Origin: FEN-1219 sp036563665 | Lineage (GTDB): Bacteria > Pseudomonadota > Gammaproteobacteria > Steroidobacterales > Rariloculaceae | NCBI GenBank assembly: GCA_036563665.1 | Contig: DATCLY010000010.1 | Location: 1 to 7,488, forward strand | Direction: 5' to 3' | DNA length: 7,488 bases | Shown: positions 1-6,188 of the stretch, piece after piece | Position numbering within the stretch: the stretch's first letter is position 1 | How the letters are laid out: every line of letters starts with the position of its first letter | Made by a program: the position numbers and the translations under genes | The notes under the pieces: generated by a model | The model's database searches: none | What the model saw: only the letters and a program-made list of their open reading frames with translations | Told to the model about the DNA's origin: nothing

Positions 1-54
1 CGGCTGGAAAGCCGCTCCCACAGACGAAGATCGCGGCTGGAAAGCCGATCCCAC
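1..54 (-). repeat. Two tandem REP-type hairpin elements (33-bp period)
   Basis: Two near-identical copies of a short palindromic element lie head to tail, read on the - strand as GTGGGAGCGGCTTTCCAGCC followed by GCGAT. Copy A (1-21) is cut by the window edge and copy B spans about 25-54. Each forms a stem of the type CGGCT/AGCCG around a 4-nt loop (GGAA on the + strand). Copy B carries A48 where the outermost stem pair would need C, so its stem is one pair shorter. The GTGG head plus a GC-rich palindrome is typical of gammaproteobacterial REP elements, which are spread by RAYT transposases. The same family recurs between thiL and pgpA. The copies may stabilise the 3' end of the gene upstream of this window, which is inference. 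Confidence 0.85.
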
Positions 55-64
55 CGACGAACGG

Positions 65-81
65 TCGCGGCCGAGAAACCC
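65..81 (-). repeat. Possible decayed third REP copy
   Basis: The stretch TCGCGGCCGAGAAACCC begins 34 bp after the matching point of copy B and still resembles TCGCGGCTGGAAAGCC. The stem complementarity is lost and the CCCAC tail is absent. It looks like a degenerated third unit of the array, but it is short enough to be coincidence. Confidence 0.35.
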
Positions 82-166
82 TTCGACCGGGCGGGGCGTG
101 CGGTATCGCGGCGGGAAACGTGGGAAAATTCCGGGCGACGCTCCGGCGCGGCGACTCGGGTCCGCG

Positions 167-691
167 ATGCACTGCCCGTTCTGCAACCACGAGGACACCA
201 AGGTCATCGACTCGCGGCTGGCCGGCGAGGGTCGGCAGGTGCGCCGCCGGCGCGAGTGCCTGAAGTGCAGCGAGCGCTTCACCACCTTCGAGTCGCCCGA
301 GCTCGTGCTGCCGCACGTCACGAAGCGCGACAAGCGTCGCGAGCCGTTCGACGTCGCGAAGCTCCGCAACGGCATTCTGGCCGCGCTGCAGAAGCGGCCC
401 GTGAAGACCGAGGACGTGGAGCGCGCGATCGAGCGCATCCTGCACCAGCTCCAGACCCTGGGCGAGCGCGAGGTGTCGAGCCGCCTGATCGGCGACCTCG
501 TCATGGAGGAGCTGCGCAGGCTGGACGAGGTGGCCTACGTGCGCTTCGCCTCGGTTTACCGCAGCTTCCAGGACGTGACCGAGTTCCAGCGCGAGATCGA
601 GCGGCTGAAGTCCATGCCGCGCCCGCAGCCGGTGAACCGCGAGCAGATGTCGTTGCTGCCGGACGACGACGAAGTCACGCGTCGGCGTTGA
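167..691 (+). CDS. nrdR: Transcriptional repressor NrdR
   Basis: 174 aa. NrdR represses ribonucleotide reductase operons and senses (d)ATP/ATP through an ATP-cone. The N-terminal zinc ribbon has the pairs C3-x2-C6 and C31-x2-C34, with the hallmark MHCPFC opening, an RRRRECLKC stretch and ERFTTFE. The ATP-cone follows at about 49-139, with KRDKRREPF near its start and the conserved YVRFASVYRSF near its end. The E. coli protein is 149 aa; the extra length here is an acidic-then-basic tail after the ERLK helix. I chose ATG 167 because family members begin exactly at MHCPFC; an upstream in-frame GTG at 98 would add 23 unconserved residues. No strong Shine-Dalgarno precedes it. It is the first gene of the cluster, 9 nt before ribD. 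No NrdR box is recognisable nearby. Confidence 0.96.
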   Translation: MHCPFCNHEDTKVIDSRLAGEGRQVRRRRECLKCSERFTTFESPELVLPHVTKRDKRREPFDVAKLRNGILAALQKRPVKTEDVERAIERILHQLQTLGEREVSSRLIGDLVMEELRRLDEVAYVRFASVYRSFQDVTEFQREIERLKSMPRPQPVNREQMSLLPDDDEVTRRR

Positions 692-700
692 CCGCATCCC

Positions 701-1801
701 GTGGCGAGCGCGCGCGATCACGAGCACATGGCGAGGGCGCTGCGGCTCGCCGCGCGGCCCTGGCGCAACACCGATCCGAACCCGCGCGTGGGCTGCGTGA
801 TCGTGAAGGACGACCGCGTGGTGGGCGAAGGCTTCCATGCCCGCGCGGGCGGGCCGCACGCCGAGCGCGTGGCGCTCGATGCCGCGGGCGACGCGGCACG
901 CGGCGCCACGGCCTACGTGACGCTCGAGCCCTGCTGTCACCACGGGCGCACGCCCCCGTGCGCGCCGGCGCTCATCGAGGCCGGCATCGCGCGCGTGGTC
1001 TGCGGCGCCGTCGACCCCAATCCGCGCGTGAACGGCGGCGGCTTGAGCGTGCTCGCGGCGGCCGGCATCGCCGTCGAGAGCGGCGTGCTCGCGGCCGAGA
1101 GCGAGGCGCTGAACCGCGGCTTCTTCTCCCGCATGCGCCGCGGCCGGCCGTGGGTGCGCAGCAAGCTCGCCGCGAGCCTCGACGGCCGCACGGCGCTCGC
1201 CGACGGGCGCAGCCAGTGGATCACGAGCGCCGCGGCGCGCGCGGACGTGCATCGCTGGCGCGCGCGCTCGAGCGCCGTGCTCACCGGGTCCGGCACCGTG
1301 CTCGCGGACGATCCGCTGCTCACGGCCCGGCCCGACGATGGGCCCGCGGACCTGCTGCAGCCGCTGCGGGTGATCGTCGACTCGGAGCTGCAGACGCCGC
1401 GCACGGCACGCACGCTGTCGGCCGGCGGGGAGGTGGTGATCTTCACGACGCGCGACGGCGGCGGCAACGCCGACGCGCTCATCGCGGCCGGCGCGCGCAT
1501 CGAGCGGGTGGGCGGGGTCGGCCGCTGCGATCTCGGCGAGGTGATCGCGCGGCTCGGCGCGCTCGAGGTGAACGAGGTGTGGGTGGAGGCGGGCCCGCGG
1601 CTGAACGGGGCGCTGCTCCAGGCGCGCCTCGTGGACGAGCTCGTGCTCTACTTCGCGCCCAAGCTGCTCGGTGACGGCGCGCGCGGCATGTTCGCCTTGA
1701 GCCCGCTCGCGTCCCTCGACGCGGCGCCGGCGCTCGAGATCGACGACGTGCGCCGCGTGGGCGACGATCTGCGAGTGATCGCGCGGCCGCGCTATTCGTA
1801 A
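701..1801 (+). CDS. ribD: Bifunctional riboflavin deaminase/reductase RibD
   Basis: 366 aa. RibD catalyses two consecutive cytosolic steps: deamination of the pyrimidine from GTP cyclohydrolase II, then NADPH-dependent reduction of the ribosyl side chain. The deaminase half (about 1-147) shows the zinc site H53-A-E55 plus C78 and C87 in PCCHHGRTPPC, after PNPRVGCVIVKD. The reductase half (about 150-362) carries KLAASLDGRTA, SQWIT (171-175), TVLADDPLLT, WVEAGP (294-299) and VDELVLYFAPKLLG. The length matches E. coli RibD (367 aa). GTG 701 lies 9 nt after the nrdR stop, implying coupled translation. ATG 728 (M10) also precedes the conserved MARAL block, but GTG gives an N-terminus closer in length to relatives. 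Neither start has a clear Shine-Dalgarno. Both active sites look intact. Confidence 0.96.
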   Translation: MASARDHEHMARALRLAARPWRNTDPNPRVGCVIVKDDRVVGEGFHARAGGPHAERVALDAAGDAARGATAYVTLEPCCHHGRTPPCAPALIEAGIARVVCGAVDPNPRVNGGGLSVLAAAGIAVESGVLAAESEALNRGFFSRMRRGRPWVRSKLAASLDGRTALADGRSQWITSAAARADVHRWRARSSAVLTGSGTVLADDPLLTARPDDGPADLLQPLRVIVDSELQTPRTARTLSAGGEVVIFTTRDGGGNADALIAAGARIERVGGVGRCDLGEVIARLGALEVNEVWVEAGPRLNGALLQARLVDELVLYFAPKLLGDGARGMFALSPLASLDAAPALEIDDVRRVGDDLRVIARPRYS

Positions 1802-1861
1802 AGGCGTCGCGGCCCTTGCCGCCCGGTCGCGGGGCGGGTAGGGTGCACGGCCGCCAGGATC

Positions 1862-1866
1862 AGGAG
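1862..1866 (+). promoter_or_regulatory. Shine-Dalgarno for ribE (fixes its GTG start)
   Basis: AGGAG lies 10 nt upstream of GTG 1877. It supports the GTG start, which already matches the family's N-terminus. The 75-nt ribD-ribE gap (1802-1876) otherwise holds only a small GCGGC-CCTT-GCCGC hairpin (1809-1822) with no U-tract. I see no FMN riboswitch in it. Confidence 0.7.
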
Positions 1867-1876
1867 CCGCAACACC

Positions 1877-2474
1877 GTGTTCTCGGGCATCGTCAAAGGC
1901 GTCGGCAAGGTGCTCGAGGCGCACGCCGCGGGCTCCGACCGGCGGCTCGTGATCGGCACCGCGGGCGTGCCGCTCGGCCCGCTCGAGCCCGGTGCGAGCG
2001 TCGCCGTCAACGGCGTGTGCCTCACCGCCACGGAGTGCGCGCCCGACCGCTTCGCGGCCGACGTCTCCGCCGCCACGGCGGCCGTGACGACCCTCGGCGC
2101 GCTCGGCGCCGGCGCCGCCGTGAACCTCGAGCCTTCGCTGCGGGTGGGCGATCCGCTCGACGGTCATCTCGTGCTCGGCCACGTGGACGGCGTGGGCCGC
2201 GTGGCGGCCGTGCGCCGCGCGGGCGCGTCGCTCGCCCTCGAGATCGAGCTGCCGCCCGGGCTCGAGCCGTTCGTCGCGGTGAAGGGCTCCATCGCCGTGG
2301 ACGGCGTAAGCCTCACGGTCAACGCCGTCGACGGCCGCCGCTTCGCCGTCAACGTGATCCCGCACACGGCCGCCGTCACCGTGATCGGCACGTATACGCA
2401 CGGCACGGCTGTTAATATTGAGGTGGATCTGATCGCCCGCTATCTCGCCCGCTTACGCGAGTTCCCGGAGAGCC

Positions 2475-2503
<29 letters not shown>
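1877..2503 (+). CDS. ribE: Riboflavin synthase, alpha chain
   Basis: 208 aa. Catalyses dismutation of two 6,7-dimethyl-8-ribityllumazine molecules into riboflavin and the pyrimidinedione that RibH reuses. It has the expected internal duplication of two lumazine-binding barrels, about 1-97 and 98-190. The first opens MFSGIV and carries NGVCLTA (45-51). The second carries GHLVLGHVDG (96-105) and VDGVSLTVN (141-149) and ends VNIEVDLIARYLARL. F2, C48, K136, D142 and D184 match residues known to matter in E. coli riboflavin synthase, so it should be active. The gene is called ribE or ribC depending on organism. GTG 1877 is supported by an AGGAG 10 nt upstream. The tail after about residue 193 is unconserved and is the part that overlaps the ribBA start by 29 nt. 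Confidence 0.96.
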
Positions 2504-3651
<1,148 letters not shown>

Positions 3652-3659
<8 letters not shown>

Positions 3660-4131
3660 GCGGATCCGGACCATCGAGGGCGAGCCGTCCGCGCGCGGGC
3701 TGCGCTTCGGCGTGGTGGCGTCGCGCTTCAACGATTTCATCGTCGACCGGCTGCTGGACGCGGCGGTGGCCGCGCTGCTCAAGCACGGCGCGGACCACGC
3801 CGACGTGCACGTGGTGCGCGTGCCCGGCGCGTTCGAGATGCCGCTCGCGCTGCGCAAGATGGCCGCGAGCCGCCGCTACGACGCGCTCGTGGCGCTCGCC
3901 TGTGTGATCCGGGGCGAGACCGCCCATTTCGATTACGTCGCCGGCGAGGTGAGCCGCGGCGTGGCGCAGGTGAGCGCGGACCACGAGCTGCCCATCGGCT
4001 TCGGCGTGCTGACCGTGGACACCCTGGAGCAGGCTATCGACCGCGCGGGCGGCAAGGCGGGCAACAAAGGGGCGGAAGCAGCGCTCGCCGCGGTCGAGAT
4101 GGCCACGCTGCTCAAGCGCCTGGAGCCCTAG
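3652..4131 (+). CDS. ribH: 6,7-dimethyl-8-ribityllumazine synthase
   Basis: 159 aa. Condenses DHBP (from RibBA) with the RibD-pathway pyrimidine to give the lumazine substrate of riboflavin synthase. Family motifs appear in order: SRFN (24-27), VPGAFEM (57-63), CVIRGETAHFDYV with the catalytic-type H92, PIGFGVLTVDTLEQA, and RAGGKAGNKGAEA near the phosphate site. The length is normal for the family (E. coli 156 aa). The ATG lies inside the end of ribBA (8-nt overlap), so translation is probably coupled. The stop is TAG at 4129-4131 and the next gene continues in the same frame after three nucleotides. The E. coli homologue is also called ribE, hence the symbol ribH here. Confidence 0.97.
4122..4125 (+). 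promoter_or_regulatory. Shine-Dalgarno for nusB (supports its TTG start)
   Basis: GGAG, inside the last codons of ribH, lies 9 nt upstream of TTG 4135. The ribH stop is in the same frame, so nusB cannot start earlier. The next in-frame start-like codon (GTG at codon 19) would cut into conserved NusB sequence. TTG 4135 is therefore the best start. Confidence 0.6.
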
Positions 4132-4134
4132 CCC

Positions 4135-4587
4135 TTGGCCGCCAAGGGCAGCTCGGCTCGGGCGCGGCAGCGTGCCCGCGAGCTCCTCGTGCAGGCGCTC
4201 TACCAGTGGCAGCTCACCGGCCACGACGAGGAGGAGCTCAAGGCGCAGTTCAAGGCGACCGCCGAGTTCGGCAAGGCCGACGGCCGCTACTTCGAGGAGG
4301 TGCTGCACGCGGTGCTCGCGGACGTGGACGCGCTCGACGGGCTCATCCGCCGCCACGCGGCGCGCTCGCTCGAGCAGCTGGACGTGGTGGGGCGAGGCGT
4401 GCTGCTGCTCGGCCTGGCCGAGCTCAAGCACCGGCTCGACGTGCCCACGAAGGTGGTGATCAACGAGGCCGTCAACCTCGCGAAGCGCTACGGCGCCGCC
4501 GAGAGCTTCAAGTTCGTGAACGCCGTCCTCGACAAGACGGCGCGCGAGATGGGCGCGGAGTGGGGACGCGGCGAGGGCTGCGCATGA
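4135..4587 (+). CDS. nusB: Transcription antitermination protein NusB
   Basis: 150 aa. NusB binds boxA RNA together with ribosomal protein S10 (NusE) and promotes antitermination and processing of rRNA operon transcripts. The all-helical NusB fold is recognisable from ARELLVQALYQWQ near the N-terminus, YFEEVLHAVLADVDALD in the middle, and the C-terminal VPTKVVINEAVNLAKRYG followed by ESFKFVNAVLDKTA. Length is close to E. coli NusB (139 aa). The basic start (KGSSARARQRAR) fits an RNA-binding protein. The gene begins with TTG in the same frame as ribH, three nucleotides after its TAG stop. It ends in an ATGA overlap with thiL. No key feature appears to be missing. Confidence 0.95.
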   Translation: MAAKGSSARARQRARELLVQALYQWQLTGHDEEELKAQFKATAEFGKADGRYFEEVLHAVLADVDALDGLIRRHAARSLEQLDVVGRGVLLLGLAELKHRLDVPTKVVINEAVNLAKRYGAAESFKFVNAVLDKTAREMGAEWGRGEGCA

Positions 4588-5534
4588 GCGTCGGCGAGTT
4601 CGACCTGATCTACCGCTACTTCGACCGGCCCGTGAACGACCCCGACGTCGTGCTCGGCATCGGCGACGACGCGGCCGTGCTGAGCCTGCAAGGCAGGGCC
4701 GTCGTGGCGGTGGACACGCTCGTCGCCGGCGTGCACTTCCACGACACCATCCCGCCGGACGCGCTCGGGCACAGGGCGCTCGCCGTCAACTTGAGCGATC
4801 TCGCCGCCATGGGCGCCACCCCGCGCTGGTACACGCTGGCGCTCACGTTGCCCAAGGCGGACGAGCAGTGGGTGAGCGAGTTCGCGCGCGGCATGTTCGC
4901 GCTCGCGGAACGTTACGGGGCGACGCTCGTGGGGGGCGACCTCACGCGCGGGCCGCTCGCCGTGACCGTGCAGGTGGTCGGCACAGCCGGGGAGCGGTGG
5001 CTCACGCGCGGCGGCGGGCACGCGGGCGACGACGTGTACGTGACCGGCACGCTGGGCGACGGCGCCGCCGGCATCGCGCTCGTCAACGAGCGCGCCGACG
5101 CGCTCGGCGCGGAGGCCGCGGCGCTCAAGGAGCGGTTCCTGCGGCCCACGCCGCGCGTCGAGGCCGGGCTCGCGCTCGCGGGAGTGGCGAGCGCCGCCAT
5201 CGACGTGTCCGACGGGCTGCTCGCCGATCTCGGCCATATCTGCGAGGAGAGCGGCTGCGGCGCCGTCGTGGACGTGGAGCACGTGCCGCTGTCCGCGGAG
5301 CTGCTGGCCGTGTTCCCGCCGCAGGTGGCGCTCGCGTATGCGCTCGGCGGCGGCGACGACTATGAGCTCTGCTTCACGGCGTCGCCCGCGAACGCCGAGC
5401 GCGTGGAGTCGGCGCTCGCGGCGTGCGGCACGCGGGCGCGGCGCATCGGCCGGCTCGTGGAGGGGCGCGACGTCGTGTGCCGCCGCGACGGCGAGCCGTT
5501 CGAGCCGCCGGCGCGCGGCTACGCGCACTTCTGA
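4584..5534 (+). CDS. thiL: Thiamine-monophosphate kinase ThiL
   Basis: 316 aa. Phosphorylates thiamine monophosphate to thiamine pyrophosphate with ATP, the last step of TPP synthesis, in the cytosol. It belongs to the PurM/HypE/SelD-type ATP-binding fold. Visible motifs are GEFDLIYRYFDR at the N-terminus, GIGDDAAVL (25-33), VDTLVAGVHF (43-52), NLSDLAAMGA (69-78), GGDLTRG (117-123), AIDVSDGLLADLGHI (205-219) and GGGDDYELCFT near the C-terminus. Length matches E. coli ThiL (325 aa). The ATG sits in an ATGA overlap with nusB and has GAGGG (4573-4577) six nt upstream. The open frame extends further upstream as a shadow of nusB, but conservation starts at this ATG. All metal- and nucleotide-binding aspartates look present. 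Confidence 0.96.
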   Translation: MSVGEFDLIYRYFDRPVNDPDVVLGIGDDAAVLSLQGRAVVAVDTLVAGVHFHDTIPPDALGHRALAVNLSDLAAMGATPRWYTLALTLPKADEQWVSEFARGMFALAERYGATLVGGDLTRGPLAVTVQVVGTAGERWLTRGGGHAGDDVYVTGTLGDGAAGIALVNERADALGAEAAALKERFLRPTPRVEAGLALAGVASAAIDVSDGLLADLGHICEESGCGAVVDVEHVPLSAELLAVFPPQVALAYALGGGDDYELCFTASPANAERVESALAACGTRARRIGRLVEGRDVVCRRDGEPFEPPARGYAHF

Positions 5535-5551
5535 TGTCGCCGGGCCTGCTG

Positions 5552-5624
5552 GTGGGAGCGGCTTTCCAGCCGCGATCTTCGGCGGCGCCGAGCGAAGAGA
5601 TCGCGCCTGGAAAGGCGCTCCCAC
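5552..5624. repeat. Inverted REP pair (REPIN-like), 73 bp
   Basis: Copy 1 (5552-5581, + orientation) reads GTGGGAGCGGCTTTCCAGCC then GCGATCTTCG. Copy 2 (5593-5624) is the same element inverted, ending in CTCCCAC. Each half folds alone: GCGGCT-TTCC-AGCCGC (5558-5573) and GCGCCT-GGAA-AGGCGC (5603-5618). The two halves can also pair with each other into one long hairpin. Copy 2 differs from copy 1 at two stem positions that restore pairing (a G-C swapped to C-G). The 11-nt centre is GC-rich. This is the arrangement described as REPIN/BIME, normally mobilised in trans by a RAYT transposase; no such gene is in the window. It lies between thiL and pgpA and could attenuate read-through or stabilise the upstream mRNA (inference). 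Confidence 0.85.
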
Positions 5625-5647
5625 CCGGCGGCTGCCGGACGAAGCCT

Positions 5648-5675
5648 GTGGGAGCGGCTTTCGAGCCGCGATTCT
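5648..5675 (+). repeat. Third, single REP copy upstream of pgpA
   Basis: Direct-orientation copy starting GTGGGAGCGGCTTTCGAGCC. Its perfect stem GCGGCT/AGCCGC (5654-5669) encloses TTCG instead of the TTCC of copy 1. It ends in GCGATTCTT, about 30 nt before the pgpA start. Together with the REPIN it fills most of the 171-nt thiL-pgpA gap; I see no promoter or other element in the remainder. Confidence 0.85.
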
Positions 5676-5693
5676 TTGCAGGCATCGCTTCGC

Positions 5694-5699
5694 GGAGAG
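5694..5699 (+). promoter_or_regulatory. Shine-Dalgarno for pgpA (decides its start)
   Basis: GGAGAG with a 6-nt spacer to ATG 5706. This favours ATG 5706 over the in-frame TTG at 5676, which has no such site and lies directly against the REP copy. Confidence 0.65.
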
Positions 5700-5705
5700 C
5701 CGCCG

Positions 5706-6185
5706 ATGCGGCCTAGCGTGCGGCTGCTGCGCGATCCCGTGCACCTGCTGGCGTTCGGGCTCGGCGCCGGGCTCGCGCCGCGCGCCCCGGGCACCGCGGG
5801 CAGCGCGCTCGCGCTGCTGCCGGCGTGGGCGATGCTCGCGTGGCCGCTGCCGTGGCGGGTGGCGGCCGTGGCCGCCGCGTTCGTCGCGGGCGTGTGGCTC
5901 TGCGGCGCGAGCGCGAAGCGGCTCGGCGTGCACGATCATCCGGGCATCGTCTGGGACGAGATCGTAGGCTTGTGCGCGGCCGCGCTGGCGGTACATTCGC
6001 ATCCCGCCTGGCTGCTGCTAGCTTTTGTTTTGTTTCGCCTTTTCGACGTCCTGAAGCCCTGGCCGATCCGCGATGCCGATCACAGTCTCGGCGGTGGGCT
6101 CGGCATTATGCTTGACGACCTGTTGGCGGCCGCTTATGCGGCCGCTTGTCTGATAGCAATTCAAGCTTTACTGCCGGCGACATAA
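5706..6185 (+). CDS. pgpA: Phosphatidylglycerophosphatase A
   Basis: 159 aa inner-membrane enzyme that dephosphorylates phosphatidylglycerol phosphate to phosphatidylglycerol. Motifs typical of PgpA are LAPRAPGTAGS (23-33), HDHPGIVWDEIVG (76-88), FRLFDVLKPWPIR (110-122) and GGGLGIMLDDLLA ending near residue 141; D84, E85, D114 and the D137-D138 pair are the acidic candidates for metal binding. Hydrophobic stretches around 34-70, 88-110 and 140-157 fit several membrane segments. E. coli PgpA is 172 aa. The start is set by a GGAGAG. Its last third (from about 6005) is richer in A+T and in rare codons (CTA, TTT, GTT, TTA) than the surrounding genes. It is separated from thiL by REP elements and followed after 3 nt, in the same frame, by the kinase gene. 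Confidence 0.94.
   Translation: MRPSVRLLRDPVHLLAFGLGAGLAPRAPGTAGSALALLPAWAMLAWPLPWRVAAVAAAFVAGVWLCGASAKRLGVHDHPGIVWDEIVGLCAAALAVHSHPAWLLLAFVLFRLFDVLKPWPIRDADHSLGGGLGIMLDDLLAAAYAAACLIAIQALLPAT
6112..6140 (+). promoter_or_regulatory. Weak candidate sigma-70 promoter inside pgpA 3' end
   Basis: TTGACG (5 of 6 to the -35 consensus) and TATGCG (3 of 6 to the -10 consensus) are separated by 17 nt, about 50-75 nt upstream of the kinase start. The region is less GC-rich than its surroundings. TTGAC also encodes a conserved Leu-Asp of PgpA, so the -35 match may be purely coding. Low confidence. Confidence 0.2.
6126..6145. repeat. Perfect 8-bp-arm palindrome GCGGCCGC-TTAT-GCGGCCGC
   Basis: Two copies of the self-complementary octamer GCGGCCGC flank TTAT, giving both a direct and an inverted repeat. 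In pgpA it encodes Ala-Ala-Ala-Tyr-Ala-Ala-Ala. The RNA could form a very stable 8-bp hairpin ending about 43 nt before the kinase start. There is no following U-tract, so it is not a standard terminator. It may simply reflect alanine codon choice in GC-rich DNA. Confidence 0.5.
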
Positions 6186-6188
6186 TCC

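Noticed and set aside
1..81. CRISPR array suggested by a 33-bp periodic repeat
   Set aside because: The repeats are nearly contiguous without unique spacers of CRISPR length, and the same unit occurs inverted near pgpA, which fits REP elements.
82..109. Promoter for nrdR (TTCGAC ... TATCGC)
   Set aside because: Both hexamers match the sigma-70 consensus poorly. A promoter must lie somewhere upstream, but I cannot place it.
98..166. Upstream GTG start for nrdR
   Set aside because: It would add 23 unconserved residues before MHCPFC, where the NrdR family normally begins.
256..1674. Forward open frame (472 codons) overlapping nrdR and ribD in another frame
   Set aside because: The product is almost entirely Arg/Ala/Gly, typical of an out-of-frame translation of GC-rich genes. 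The nrdR and ribD frames carry all conserved motifs.
1802..1876. FMN riboswitch or terminator between ribD and ribE
   Set aside because: The conserved FMN-aptamer core is absent, 75 nt is too short for the full element, and the small hairpin has no U-tract.
2404..2430. A+T-rich spot with TAATAT near the end of ribE as a ribBA promoter
   Set aside because: No -35-like hexamer lies at suitable spacing, and the bases encode the conserved VNIEVD motif of riboflavin synthase.
5676..5705. Upstream TTG start for pgpA
   Set aside because: It has no Shine-Dalgarno and abuts the REP element, while ATG 5706 has GGAGAG at good spacing.
4488..6002. Reverse-strand open frame (504 codons) opposite thiL and part of pgpA
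   Set aside because: It crosses several genes and the REP array and shows low-complexity Arg/His composition with no recognisable domain.
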